A stretch of 64,000 bases of DNA from a virus, in the IMG/VR virus record IMGVR_UViG_3300042889_002533, positions 1-64,000 of that record. One strand, 5' to 3'. A program made the position numbers and the translations under genes. Within the stretch, counting starts at the first letter, position 1; each line of letters begins with the position of its first letter. Of the stretch, positions 36,777 to 45,258 are shown in pieces. Below the pieces are notes generated by a model. That model made no database searches and was not told where the DNA came from. It was given only the letters and a program-made list of their open reading frames with translations.

Positions 36777-36919
36777 GCATTCTTTGGTTATTGAAATTTT
36801 TAATTGCTTTTGGATGCGCATGTTGTATTTCGTACTGCACAGATTCTTTACATCGCAAAATTAAAATCATTGCATATCTGACCATCGCTTTATACTTCAC
36901 ATTACGTATTATTGAATAA
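36773..36919 (+). CDS. Small membrane protein (48 residues)
   Basis: MSILWLLKFLIAFGCACCIS then a second hydrophobic segment IIAYLTIALYFTLRII. ATGA overlap with the previous gene supports translation. Confidence 0.52.
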   Translation: MSILWLLKFLIAFGCACCISYCTDSLHRKIKIIAYLTIALYFTLRIIE

Positions 36920-36935
36920 TTATGAAACACAATTT

Positions 36936-37232
36936 ATGAAAATCACAGAAGAAATTATTAAAGAGTTAGATGAATTAGCAAGCTGGGACGGTTGCGAAAC
37001 TGGAGGTTATTGCCATATGCTACTTGAATTGCGTGAATCATATTTACCTACATATTGCTCTATTGAATTTGCAGAGGCTTTAGATACAGAATTGATTGTT
37101 TTGTATAATTCTTTTAAAGAATTTAAAGCTGATGAAGATGAGTTGACCGCTGAATTGTCATATGCTGACAAAAGAGAAAACGCTTTAGATAAACTAACTG
37201 ATGAAGAAAAGAAAATCTTAGGATTGATTTGA
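36936..37232 (+). CDS. Unknown small protein
   Basis: 98 residues from ATG 36936; acidic, helical, not recognised. Confidence 0.55.
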   Translation: MKITEEIIKELDELASWDGCETGGYCHMLLELRESYLPTYCSIEFAEALDTELIVLYNSFKEFKADEDELTAELSYADKRENALDKLTDEEKKILGLI

Positions 37233-37233
37233 T

Positions 37234-37512
37234 ATGAAAACAAAATACAAAATTATTAAAAGTGAGGGATGTACATCATTTGGCACTACGGTGAATGGTC
37301 AAAACGTTTATGGCGAATTTGAACCAATGTGCGAGTCTCAGATCAATGAGTTTGTGGATTATCTCTGCGAGAAATTCAAGGAAGAGTTAAAAGATAATAC
37401 TGTCAGCCTTGACGATTTGATTGGTTGTTTCCAATATGACTCTTGTGAAACTGAGGATGGTTACTGTGAGACATGCGGTGATTCTGTGACAGAAACTACT
37501 TGGAATATTTAA
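37234..37512 (+). CDS. Unknown small protein with C-terminal Cys pairs
   Basis: 92 residues. The C-terminus has CETEDGYCETCGDS, possible metal site. Not recognised. Confidence 0.55.
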   Translation: MKTKYKIIKSEGCTSFGTTVNGQNVYGEFEPMCESQINEFVDYLCEKFKEELKDNTVSLDDLIGCFQYDSCETEDGYCETCGDSVTETTWNI

Positions 37513-37535
37513 CATTTTCTTGTTTACCTTCCGAA

Positions 37536-37551
37536 GGAACTATGTTAAAAT
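37536..37551 (+). promoter_or_regulatory. GGAAC-type promoter
   Basis: GGAAC 37536-37540, 5 bases, TAAAAT 37546-37551, 6 bases, ATG 37558. Confidence 0.55.
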
Positions 37552-37557
37552 AATCAT

Positions 37558-37920
37558 ATGACGAACGAACAATACCTAGATAAACAAAGCAATCGCACTA
37601 AAACTATCAAAGAAAAAACCATGAATCCTGAAGCACAACGGATCGCCATCGCGAAAGCGTGTGGGTGGGAAAAAATACCATTACCAAAAGACCTTGGATG
37701 TGGAGCATCTGCGCCAGAGAAAAAATGGTATTTAATCCATCAACTCCCCGACTACATCAACGACCTCAACGCGATGGCAGCAGCCGAGTCCATCATCATC
37801 AAGGCTGGGGCGCAAACCATTCGGCTTTATGAGGACGCACTCCAAAAGTTTGTTGCTAACATCGTATTTGCCACCGCCGCACAACGCGCAGAAGCTTTTC
37901 TCCGCACCATTGGCAAATAG
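37558..37920 (+). CDS. Phage protein family member (PDYLNDLNAM type), copy 1
   Basis: 120 residues. MNPEAQRIAIAKACGWEK (from residue 22), LPDYINDLNAM and AAQRAEAFLRTIGK match the genes at 59590 and 60539. This family is common in phages, function unknown. The internal Met 22 could be the start. Confidence 0.62.
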   Translation: MTNEQYLDKQSNRTKTIKEKTMNPEAQRIAIAKACGWEKIPLPKDLGCGASAPEKKWYLIHQLPDYINDLNAMAAAESIIIKAGAQTIRLYEDALQKFVANIVFATAAQRAEAFLRTIGK

Positions 37921-37928
37921 AAGATAAC

Positions 37929-37944
37929 GGAACTTTGGTATAAT
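37929..37944 (+). promoter_or_regulatory. GGAAC-type promoter
   Basis: GGAAC 37929-37933, 5 bases, TATAAT 37939-37944, 6 bases, ATG 37951. Confidence 0.6.
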
Positions 37945-37950
37945 AATCAT

Positions 37951-38151
37951 ATGAAAGACAGTCTATCACTTATGCAAATCAACGACCTTATTGAATATGA
38001 AAAGCTTCATAGTTTCGTTCGTTTAGTAGCATCTGGTCCTCGTCCAGATGGCACGTACAACTACTGCCGTGACGCTTTGCAGCGACGAGCAGAAAATGTC
38101 TTGGCTGACATTAAAAAAGTAAGAAATGAAACCATAGAAAGTATGGGCTAA
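37951..38151 (+). CDS. Unknown small protein
   Basis: 66 residues, not recognised. Confidence 0.52.
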   Translation: MKDSLSLMQINDLIEYEKLHSFVRLVASGPRPDGTYNYCRDALQRRAENVLADIKKVRNETIESMG

Positions 38152-38238
38152 ATGATTAACATCGACACATTTGAAATGATTTTCGCTATACCTGTTTTGA
38201 TCGCAGGTTTTTGGCTTATTTACGACTCTTTTAAATAA
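38152..38238 (+). CDS. Membrane micropeptide (28 residues)
   Basis: MINIDTFEMIFAIPVLIAGF then WLIYDSFK: one transmembrane helix. Starts directly after the previous stop. Support is only position and composition. Confidence 0.4.
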   Translation: MINIDTFEMIFAIPVLIAGFWLIYDSFK

Positions 38239-38248
38239 CAATAAAAAA

Positions 38249-38809
38249 ATGATTCACACATACAAAACCAATCCATTGAGAGTGTTTAAGCACCCCTCAC
38301 TAATCTTTAACAGTTTCTTCTGGTGGGATTTGAAATATCAAATTTCTGCATCGTTTAATCCACGACAAAAGTGGTTAACCAAAAGCATTCCAAATACATG
38401 GTGTGATAAGACAACACTCATACCACATTTGCTTTTTGAGTGTCTTATTCATTATGTAGAAAAGGAAGAGGGTCTTCGGGATCAAACAGACTGGAGTGAG
38501 GATCTTAAAGCGGGATACGTGTCTCAAGAATATATTAATACTTTAAAAACAAGAGACACTCTTCTTCGTGCAGTTTATAACTACGTAAAGACTGAGCGTA
38601 CAGAACTTGAAGCAGCACACGACAACTCTCATCCAATTCCGTTATGCCCCAAAAAAGATTTATTCTCAATGAGAAGTTGTGATGATGTTTATGGAATGCC
38701 ATACGCAGAAGCATATGCCGAAACAAATCGTCTCGAAAAACTAATCGAAGAAAAAGACTTGTGGGCCATGAACATCATTGTTCAATATCATCAATACCTT
38801 TGGACATAA
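38249..38809 (+). CDS. Conserved phage protein of unknown function
   Basis: 186 residues. Pattern of Trp-rich N-terminal half (FFWWDLKYQI) and LLFECLIHYVEKEEG resembles a recurrent unknown family of large phages. No catalytic motif. Confidence 0.6.
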   Translation: MIHTYKTNPLRVFKHPSLIFNSFFWWDLKYQISASFNPRQKWLTKSIPNTWCDKTTLIPHLLFECLIHYVEKEEGLRDQTDWSEDLKAGYVSQEYINTLKTRDTLLRAVYNYVKTERTELEAAHDNSHPIPLCPKKDLFSMRSCDDVYGMPYAEAYAETNRLEKLIEEKDLWAMNIIVQYHQYLWT

Positions 38810-38810
38810 T

Positions 38811-38873
38811 ATGTGTTTTATAATTATTATAATCCTGCTATGCATCATCATTTACAAAGAAAATAATTCATGA
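38811..38873 (+). CDS. Membrane micropeptide (20 residues)
   Basis: MCFIIIIILLCIIIYKENNS. Starts 1 base after the previous stop and overlaps the next start as ATGA. Very short; translation unproven. Confidence 0.35.
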   Translation: MCFIIIIILLCIIIYKENNS

Positions 38874-39082
38874 CCGTAAAACAACTGATTGAAAAACTAA
38901 GCGCTTATGATCCAGAAACGATGGTTATTGTTTCTGGATATGAGGATGGAGTCAATGAAGCGGAATATGCAGCTGACGTTAAGATTAAACTTAATGTGTA
39001 TACCGAATGGTATTATGGTAAACATGAAGTTGCTGATCGTGATGATGATCCGTTTGACTGTGAAGCAATTTATATTCATTAA
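38870..39082 (+). CDS. Unknown small phage protein
   Basis: 70 residues. MTVKQLIEKLSAYDPETMVI is typical of a small phage/bacterial family of unknown function. Confidence 0.58.
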   Translation: MTVKQLIEKLSAYDPETMVIVSGYEDGVNEAEYAADVKIKLNVYTEWYYGKHEVADRDDDPFDCEAIYIH

Positions 39083-39085
39083 ATT

Positions 39086-39559
39086 ATGACAAACCGAGAA
39101 ACAATTAAATTCCGAGTCTGGACTAAAAAATATAAACGATGGTTGAGTGCCGATGACGGAGGTACACACGCTAGTAGTAACTGGGTACTTGATATTTTTA
39201 CTGGAAAAATCGTAGACTATGTAAACTGCAATGGTGAGTATATACCATCACCAGAACCAGATCATTACTTTGATGGACTTACACACATCAATGAATCTCC
39301 TCTCGTCATTCAACAATGCACTGGTCTAAAAGATAAGAATGGTATAGACATCTACGAAGGCGACATTTTAGAAATTTTTAATCACTCTCATCACGAGGAG
39401 GTTGAATATGAACCTGAAGGGAGCGGTTTTGGATTTTTTGCATATGATAGTGCAAATCGAGATTGCGGTGCATTTCAATTTCTTAGCGATTGGACCACCT
39501 CTGAAGGCTATATGATTGTTGGCAACATCTTTGAGAACAGTGAACTATTAAAAGCATGA
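39086..39559 (+). CDS. YopX-family protein, copy 1
   Basis: 157 residues. KFRVWTKKYKRW at the start, QQCTGLKDKNGIDIYEGDIL (near 74) and VGNIFEN at the end are the YopX signature. Function unknown. Overlaps copy 2 (ATGA). Confidence 0.75.
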   Translation: MTNRETIKFRVWTKKYKRWLSADDGGTHASSNWVLDIFTGKIVDYVNCNGEYIPSPEPDHYFDGLTHINESPLVIQQCTGLKDKNGIDIYEGDILEIFNHSHHEEVEYEPEGSGFGFFAYDSANRDCGAFQFLSDWTTSEGYMIVGNIFENSELLKA

Positions 39560-39969
39560 GAAAACTAAAATTTAGAGTGTGGTCAAAGACCTCAGAGAAG
39601 TTCTTTACAAAAGATGAATGGTTTTTTGATTTTGATGGTGATTTATATTTTTTAGATATTGTAGAAAATGATATGATTAGAGTCCCTGACAATGAATATC
39701 TCGTTCAGCAATATACTGGCCTAAAAGATAAGAATAATGTTGAGATTTATGAGGGAGATATTGTAAAATATCACGAATGTCCATTGGCTCCTGTTGTGTT
39801 CTCCCCATTTGTTGTTGGGTTTGTCTTAAACACGTCTGGTAGACATGCAATCGGCGACGATAAATATGGTAATTATATTCCCTTGGTGGCTAACTGCCCA
39901 AAAGAAGAGAATGTTTATTATGAAGTTGTTGGCAACATCTTTGAGAACAGTGAACTATTAGAAGCATGA
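39556..39969 (+). CDS. YopX-family protein, copy 2
   Basis: 137 residues. QQYTGLKDKNNVEIYEGDIV and VVGNIFENSELLEA. Tandem paralog of copy 1. Confidence 0.75.
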   Translation: MRKLKFRVWSKTSEKFFTKDEWFFDFDGDLYFLDIVENDMIRVPDNEYLVQQYTGLKDKNNVEIYEGDIVKYHECPLAPVVFSPFVVGFVLNTSGRHAIGDDKYGNYIPLVANCPKEENVYYEVVGNIFENSELLEA

Positions 39970-40345
39970 ACAGAGAAATTAAATTTAGAGTCTGGGATAA
40001 TCAGAGTGATTTTTATTGGGGTGAGGGAGAGGGAATGGATTTTAAAAAAATAGCTTTTAATTTTTATGATGCATTGTTTACTGATGAATCAAGATTTGTG
40101 TTTGAACAATACACTGGTCTAAAAGATAAGAATGGCGCTGAGATTTATGAAGGCGATATTGTAAAAGCGACATCTGATCAATACATAAATGAAAACTTTG
40201 TTGGCAAAGTGATTTTTGATGAAGGGTGTTTTTTTAACTTGGATTAATAAAAATGATATTCGGGGAATTTGGGGCGAGGAGGATATTGAGGTAATCGGCA
40301 ACATCTTTGAAAACACTGAGCGTATTAGAAAAAGCATGAGCGTAT
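39966..40345 (+). pseudogene. YopX-family protein, copy 3, frameshifted
   Basis: The first frame runs 39966-40247 (93 residues) with EQYTGLKDKNGAEIYEGDIV. After a run of seven T (40228-40234) the family C-terminus VIGNIFENTERI continues in another frame. Removing one T restores it, and removing one A from the run near 40329 would give the usual ending with an ATGA overlap. Real mutation, programmed shift or sequencing error cannot be told apart. Confidence 0.7.
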
Positions 40346-40605
40346 TTGAAAAAGATAAAGAAAGAATGGGACTCCCGAAAGATGGCCAAAAGATTACATT
40401 TACTCAACCTTGCACGCACGCATGGTTTACCAATGTAGTAGACGATCAAAAGTATCTTGTCATTGGACAGGAATATACCGTGCGTAAAACTCAACTTAAT
40501 TCCTCTTCGTCATATGTTTGGCTAGAAGAGATCGAGCCTTATGACGCTGAACGTGATGTGCCATTTTTCAATATGTGGAGTTTCGATTGGGAAGGTAAAA
40601 AATGA
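40336..40605 (+). CDS. Unknown small protein
   Basis: 89 residues from ATG 40336: MSVFEKDKERMGLPKDGQKI, then ITFTQPCTHAWFTNV. Starts where the paralogous YopX genes overlap their neighbour. Not recognised. Confidence 0.55.
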   Translation: MSVFEKDKERMGLPKDGQKITFTQPCTHAWFTNVVDDQKYLVIGQEYTVRKTQLNSSSSYVWLEEIEPYDAERDVPFFNMWSFDWEGKK

Positions 40606-40700
40606 GCTCATTGGATTCCATGAGCCAAAGTATTTTCGCTTTTTATGTAAAAAGATGTGTACAAAGGCCCTGAATACGGTAGGATACCCTTGTAACTGCC

Positions 40701-40745
40701 AAAAATCCTCGGAATCTGCAAAATCTTGCGGCCCTAGGATTTTTT
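40701..40745 (+). terminator. Terminator-like hairpin
   Basis: AAAAATCCT/AGGATTTTT with a 26-base loop, directly before the next early promoter module. The 260-base gap 40606-40866 otherwise holds a small hairpin GCTCA/TGAGC and no gene. Confidence 0.6.
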
Positions 40746-40760
40746 ATGCCTCTGTAACTC

Positions 40761-40840
40761 GTTGATTACCAACAAAAATGAAAAAATATGCATTTTTACT
40801 GAAAAAAGTCCTTTACATGTGGGATTTTTTAGTGTATAAT
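40761..40840 (+). promoter_or_regulatory. Early promoter module
   Basis: GTTG/CAAC element 40761-40773, TGCATTTTT, TTTACA 40812-40817, 17 bases, TATAAT 40835-40840, ATG 40867. Confidence 0.8.
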
Positions 40841-40866
40841 AATCTCGTAAGGCAAACCACCACATT

Positions 40867-41046
40867 ATGATTACACTCGCTCCAAAATACAAGAAACATT
40901 CCCAATATCTCGGAAAGACAATTTATAAACGTCTCCCGAACACTGGCACCAGCGGCGGAATGTGGTTGGCAGATTCCACTACGTTTCAATCATTGGCTCG
41001 TGTCAAAGCATTTTTGGAATATTACTACGGTTCAACCACAATATGA
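40867..41046 (+). CDS. Unknown small early protein (59 residues)
   Basis: MITLAPKYKKHSQYLGKTIY then RLPNTGTSGGMWL. First gene after an early promoter module, with ATGA overlap into the next gene. Not recognised. Confidence 0.58.
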   Translation: MITLAPKYKKHSQYLGKTIYKRLPNTGTSGGMWLADSTTFQSLARVKAFLEYYYGSTTI

Positions 41047-41198
41047 AAGTCAAGATTCACAAATTCTGGATTCCAACTACTTCCTCTGTAGGAACATCCA
41101 AATATAAGAGCTTCGTAGCAAAAGCTGATTATGATCGTGCAATGAAACAAATCAAAGAGCTCACTGAAATTATTAATCGGCTCGACGGTCTTGATTAA
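41043..41198 (+). CDS. Unknown small early protein (51 residues)
   Basis: MKVKIHKFWIPTTSSVGTSK with a short helical end. Start chosen by ATGA overlap. Confidence 0.52.
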   Translation: MKVKIHKFWIPTTSSVGTSKYKSFVAKADYDRAMKQIKELTEIINRLDGLD

Positions 41199-41199
41199 G

Positions 41200-41215
41200 G
41201 GAACTCCAATATAAT
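41200..41215 (+). promoter_or_regulatory. GGAAC-type promoter
   Basis: GGAAC 41200-41204, 5 bases, TATAAT 41210-41215, 5 bases, ATG 41221. Confidence 0.6.
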
Positions 41216-41220
41216 AAGAC

Positions 41221-41421
41221 ATGAAAAAGCACACAAAACTTCCAACTGGAAGACTAACTCAGATTCAAAATTACACTCAAGAAGAACAACTTGTATTGCT
41301 TACGCATATTTGTCATCAGATCTTCATTGCCAGAAATATTAGTATGAATCAAGAAGTAATCCTTGCTAATCTAAAGAAAATTGATACACTCTTCTGTACG
41401 GGACCAGAAGACGGAAATTAA
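41221..41421 (+). CDS. Unknown small protein
   Basis: 66 residues, helical; not recognised. Confidence 0.52.
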   Translation: MKKHTKLPTGRLTQIQNYTQEEQLVLLTHICHQIFIARNISMNQEVILANLKKIDTLFCTGPEDGN

Positions 41422-41424
41422 AAT

Positions 41425-41790
41425 ATGAAATCAACCGCAGAAATAATACTTGATCGTTTTGAAGAAATTGAAGCCGACAACAGGCATCTTATTAATCAAA
41501 ATAAAGTATGGAAAATCAAGTGTGAAAAACTTGAAGCTGTAGTCAAAGGTGATACATATAATATAAAAAGGCTATCTGAAGAAAATGAAAAATTGAAGAT
41601 TGAACTTGCCGAAGCAAAAGATTATGCCGATAGACTTGTAGAGCATAAAGACATGGTATGTCTACCAGCTGACCTAGCTAACCTTCGTGAAGCCAACGCT
41701 CGATTTGCCTCTGAGAATGCAAAACTTAAAGAAGGAATCAAAAGCTTATCAGAAATACTATCTATTGTAAATTACAAAATATACACATGA
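41425..41790 (+). CDS. Coiled-coil protein, paralog of the 61280 gene
   Basis: 121 residues, heptad-like charged helix throughout. DYADRLVEHKDMVCLPADLA and SENAKLKEG match the 61280 gene (DYANRLVAHKNMLCLPKDL). Function unknown. Confidence 0.6.
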   Translation: MKSTAEIILDRFEEIEADNRHLINQNKVWKIKCEKLEAVVKGDTYNIKRLSEENEKLKIELAEAKDYADRLVEHKDMVCLPADLANLREANARFASENAKLKEGIKSLSEILSIVNYKIYT

Positions 41791-42290
41791 GCAACACACC
41801 AAAAACAGACGCCGCTGCTCGTCATATCGATGGATTTGCCGATCAATGGGTTCCACGATATATAAGCGAAGAAATTGAAAGAGAAATGATCGAACTGAGA
41901 AAAGCAACAACTACGCAGGAGGAATTAGATAAGTGGGAGCAATTAGCGTATGATAAACTTAGTGAAGTGTGCAAGCAAATCGAGAAAACAAGAATTGTCA
42001 CCGAGCAACGAGATCAACTTAAACGTGAATGTGATGCGTGGAAAGCCGCTCACGACAATCAAGTAAAACTAAAGCAAATCATTAGTGACCGCCCTGACTT
42101 GAAAGAGCGTGCTAAACTTGTAGCTGAGTTGATTGAAGAACGTGATGGCTGGAGAGAAGCCGCATACGCACTAGGCGAAGCAATTCCGCCATCATGGGAT
42201 GAACTACAACCTCCAGCAGCACAACTACAAAAATTTAAAGAAATGGTTGCACTTCAAAACGAGAAAACCAAAAAAGAACTTAATTTATGA
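41787..42290 (+). CDS. Coiled-coil phage protein
   Basis: 167 residues. Start MSNTPKTDAAARHIDG resembles the TDTPETDGEW starts near 60 kb; the rest is a long coiled coil with ERDQLKRECDAWKAA. Common phage architecture, function unknown. Confidence 0.58.
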   Translation: MSNTPKTDAAARHIDGFADQWVPRYISEEIEREMIELRKATTTQEELDKWEQLAYDKLSEVCKQIEKTRIVTEQRDQLKRECDAWKAAHDNQVKLKQIISDRPDLKERAKLVAELIEERDGWREAAYALGEAIPPSWDELQPPAAQLQKFKEMVALQNEKTKKELNL

Positions 42291-42514
42291 AACAAGATAG
42301 CCCGTTAATGTGTTTGGGTGTTGGTGTTTGTTTAGGAATAGCAATCCTTGCCTTAGTAATATCATTCTTTCCAAAAAATACTATTGCATATCGACAAGCA
42401 GTTAAGGATATTCATAAAGAAGCGTTTGAAAATGGCCTTATGATTAAAGAGATTAATAAAGATGATCAAGTAATTTACCGTTGGATTCACACAGAAAAAC
42501 TCGGCTACGAATAA
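42287..42514 (+). CDS. Small membrane protein
   Basis: 75 residues with one N-terminal transmembrane helix (CLGVGVCLGIAILALVISFF). Not recognised. Confidence 0.56.
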   Translation: MKQDSPLMCLGVGVCLGIAILALVISFFPKNTIAYRQAVKDIHKEAFENGLMIKEINKDDQVIYRWIHTEKLGYE

Positions 42515-42515
42515 T

Positions 42516-43121
42516 ATGAAAAAATGCAAAGACTGCAATGACACCCTCTTCACGGATCGTTATGAAACATGTATGACCTGTTATGAAAAATATCACACCA
42601 AATTACTTATGAAAAAATGCCCTAATTGCGAAACCCACGCTAAAAATAGCGAGACGAAAAGCGACATCATTGGAGACTTGTGGAGCGTCTTAGACAAAAC
42701 ACTCTATGAACTGCCTGTAGGCTATATTCCTGCACATACCTATGAAAGTATTCCTGAGCGAGTAGCTTATTATGTTAATGAATATACGAAACTAGTCAAT
42801 GATGTCATGAACACCGCCGATTATATCGAAAATGTGATACCTGATTTTTATCAGGATACTGAAGACATTACAATGTATAATACCACCAGAAAGTTATTCG
42901 CTATACTCAATAAGGCTGATCTTGAGTCTCGGGTAGATAGAGAAGCATTAGAAGCCCTACAAGGAGAGATTAAAATGACCTATAAGTATTATGCTGGCTT
43001 TGGAGCAAAGAAAGATCTTACGACTACTCAGATGTTGAATCATATCTTGAAGAACGTGGCAAACTATAAACCGACCAAAGAGGAGCACGATCTGGAAGAT
43101 ATGAAGCAAACATCGAACTGA
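42516..43121 (+). CDS. Zinc-finger N-terminal phage protein
   Basis: 201 residues. Three Cys pairs at the start (CKDC, CMTC, CPNC), then an unrecognised acidic helical body. Confidence 0.56.
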   Translation: MKKCKDCNDTLFTDRYETCMTCYEKYHTKLLMKKCPNCETHAKNSETKSDIIGDLWSVLDKTLYELPVGYIPAHTYESIPERVAYYVNEYTKLVNDVMNTADYIENVIPDFYQDTEDITMYNTTRKLFAILNKADLESRVDREALEALQGEIKMTYKYYAGFGAKKDLTTTQMLNHILKNVANYKPTKEEHDLEDMKQTSN

Positions 43122-43133
43122 AAGAAAAATAAC

Positions 43134-43550
43134 ATGAAATGGGAAGACTTTAAAGACAAATTAAAAAGGGGAATGGGCATTCCAAATGCTTATATTGTTG
43201 TTGATTATAATTGGACTGCCGATATACTACATTCTTACAGAAACGCTATGGAAAAATTAATTCGTAATACAGATGCTACTGATCTTAATTTAGACGAGAT
43301 GAGTATTGATAAAGCAATTGAATATCTTAAATCACTACAAGAAAAATATTCAAAGGATTGGACCGATTTACAAATCTATGAAGATTATTGCTATGAAGGC
43401 GGGTATCATCTCAAGCTTCGTGGTAAACGATTTGAAACTGATCTTGAATACGCAAATCGATTAAAGTATGAAAAAGAACGTGACGAGGAAAAAATGATCA
43501 GAGCTCGTTCTGAATATGAGAGATTAAAAGCTTTATTTGAAAAGCAATAA
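43134..43550 (+). CDS. Unknown protein
   Basis: 138 residues, helical and charged; not recognised. Confidence 0.55.
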   Translation: MKWEDFKDKLKRGMGIPNAYIVVDYNWTADILHSYRNAMEKLIRNTDATDLNLDEMSIDKAIEYLKSLQEKYSKDWTDLQIYEDYCYEGGYHLKLRGKRFETDLEYANRLKYEKERDEEKMIRARSEYERLKALFEKQ

Positions 43551-43554
43551 TAAT

Positions 43555-44247
43555 ATGAAAACTAAAACCGTGAAAGAACTAAAAGAAAAAATCGAAGCAG
43601 AAGTCAAAGAAGATTTCGACTTTGAGCAACATCTGTTTAAAAAGTATCCGAGTCTTTTTTATACAGGAGAAGACGGCGAACTACTACCACAGTTTCAAAG
43701 ATGCTGGAATGATTGCCCTAAAGGTTGGGAGACTCTCGTAGACAATCTTTGTGGAGCAATTGTAGACTATACCAAAAATACTTCTCGTTCGATTCCTAAT
43801 CCAAATAAGAAAACTATGCGCTTTTTCCAAAAAGCTTGGACACCTATTCGGATAAAAATTGATCAATGGTTTAACCCATATAAAAACTGTAAAATTGCTT
43901 TTACTTTGGAACAAAAACAAAAACTTAAAAATTCATTTGCTAGTAAAGTAAGAGCTGCAACCAGTAAGATTAGTCAATACTTTTACAATAAAGAGCTTTA
44001 TGTCTATCAGAAACCACCAGCAGTAAAGGTTGACCAATATAAAGAAAAGTTTGGCACACTGAGATTTTATATTGATGGGGGTGATGAAACTGTTGAAGGT
44101 ATGATTCGATTTGCGGAATATCTTAGTGGAAAGACCTGTCAGGAGACGGGTGAAGCAGGATCTACTGTTAGCAAAGGTGGCTGGTGGGCAACACTATCAC
44201 CGAAAGTAGCCAAGCGATTGGGTTACTCTTCAAAGAAGGAACAATAA
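43555..44247 (+). CDS. Conserved phage protein of unknown function
   Basis: 230 residues from ATG 43555. The C-terminal KFGTLRFYIDGGDETVEGMI and SGKTCQETGEAGSTVSKGGW resemble a family seen in many phages. Function unknown. Confidence 0.58.
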   Translation: MKTKTVKELKEKIEAEVKEDFDFEQHLFKKYPSLFYTGEDGELLPQFQRCWNDCPKGWETLVDNLCGAIVDYTKNTSRSIPNPNKKTMRFFQKAWTPIRIKIDQWFNPYKNCKIAFTLEQKQKLKNSFASKVRAATSKISQYFYNKELYVYQKPPAVKVDQYKEKFGTLRFYIDGGDETVEGMIRFAEYLSGKTCQETGEAGSTVSKGGWWATLSPKVAKRLGYSSKKEQ

Positions 44248-44253
44248 TATAAT
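44238..44253 (+). promoter_or_regulatory. GGAAC-type promoter
   Basis: GGAAC 44238-44242, 5 bases, TATAAT 44248-44253, 6 bases, ATG 44260. Same flanks as at 35814. Confidence 0.65.
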
Positions 44254-44259
44254 AAAAGT

Positions 44260-44580
44260 ATGCAAGAACAATACATTCACATTGGCAAATATGGTAGTAA
44301 GATTTTCTACAAAGACCGAGAAATGAAAATATGTCATCGTCTTGATGGTCCAGCAGTTGAAGATGGTGATGGATATAAAGCTTGGTATGTTGATGGTAAA
44401 CTTCATCGTCTTGATGGTCCAGCAATTGAATGGGCTGATGGAAGTAAAGCATGGTATGTTGATGGTAAACTTCTATCAGAAGAAGCATTCAATGCTCTTA
44501 CCAAGCCAATTGAGTTGACACTTGAAGACATTGCTGCTAAGTTTGGTGTTGATGTTGGTAAGATCAAGATTGTAAAGTGA
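44260..44580 (+). CDS. DGPA-repeat protein with shared C-terminal module
   Basis: 106 residues: MQEQYIHIGKYGSKIFYKD, two HRLDGPA(V/I)E repeats, then IELTLEDIAAKFGVDVGKIK. The last 80 or so bases and the following promoter are nearly identical to 35752-35829. Confidence 0.63.
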   Translation: MQEQYIHIGKYGSKIFYKDREMKICHRLDGPAVEDGDGYKAWYVDGKLHRLDGPAIEWADGSKAWYVDGKLLSEEAFNALTKPIELTLEDIAAKFGVDVGKIKIVK

Positions 44581-44582
44581 CA

Positions 44583-44598
44583 GGAACAATAATATAAT
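44583..44598 (+). promoter_or_regulatory. GGAAC-type promoter
   Basis: GGAAC 44583-44587, 5 bases, TATAAT 44593-44598, 6 bases, ATG 44605. Confidence 0.62.
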
Positions 44599-44604
44599 AA
44601 TAGT

Positions 44605-44841
44605 ATGCTGAACAACACTATGAAAACCAAAATCTTTGACACTCTCATCTTGATCTCGATGATCATCCTCTTCGCCCTCGCTCATGTCTCACCACTGGTC
44701 GGCATCATCATGATGTCACTAGCAGGTAATATGGTGTATCAAATCCTAGGAGCGATCTTACAAGTAGTATCTATTGCTGGACTTGTATACATTCATTACT
44801 GGAACGGCACATTCCGCTCCGATAAGAAAGACCTCGACTAA
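44605..44841 (+). CDS. Small membrane protein, two helices
   Basis: 78 residues (or 73 from Met at 44620). Hydrophobic segments FDTLILISMIILFALAHV and ILGAILQVVSIAGLVYIHY, then charged SDKKDLD. Not recognised. Confidence 0.56.
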   Translation: MLNNTMKTKIFDTLILISMIILFALAHVSPLVGIIMMSLAGNMVYQILGAILQVVSIAGLVYIHYWNGTFRSDKKDLD

Positions 44842-44859
44842 CACTAATATAATAATAAT

Positions 44860-45240
44860 ATGAAAACAACAATCGCACAACAATTAAAAATCAAAGACTT
44901 TCCATTCGTCATCAAGGATAAAGATGGCAATACAATCTATCTCGAAAAATCCACTGGTTATTGGGACAAAAGTGAACGTGATGCACATGGCAATGAAATC
45001 CGTTTCGAAAACTTCACTGGTTATTGGAGCAAAAGAGAATATGATGCCAATGGCAATGAAATTTATTACGAAAACTCCAATGGTTATTGGAGCAAAAGAG
45101 AATATGATGCCAATGAAATTTATTGGGAAAACTCCAATGGAAAAATCATTGACAAACGCCCAAAAGTGGTGGAGCTAACACTCCAAGACATTGCTGCTAA
45201 GTTTGGTGTTGATGTTGGTAAGATCAAAATTGTAAAGTGA
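44860..45240 (+). CDS. Y-D-x-N-G repeat protein with shared C-terminal module
   Basis: 126 residues. Three or four 18-residue repeats (TGYWSKREYDANGNEI pattern), then LTLQDIAAKFGVDVGKIKIV as in the DGPA-repeat proteins. A different repeat class carries the same C-terminal module. A TATAAT lies 8 bases before ATG without GGAAC. Confidence 0.6.
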   Translation: MKTTIAQQLKIKDFPFVIKDKDGNTIYLEKSTGYWDKSERDAHGNEIRFENFTGYWSKREYDANGNEIYYENSNGYWSKREYDANEIYWENSNGKIIDKRPKVVELTLQDIAAKFGVDVGKIKIVK

Positions 45241-45242
45241 CG

Positions 45243-45258
45243 GGAACAATAATATAAT
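45243..45258 (+). promoter_or_regulatory. GGAAC-type promoter abutting a start codon
   Basis: GGAAC 45243-45247, 5 bases, TATAAT 45253-45258, with ATG 45259 immediately after. Transcription from it would start inside the gene, so the gene may rely on read-through. Confidence 0.5.
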
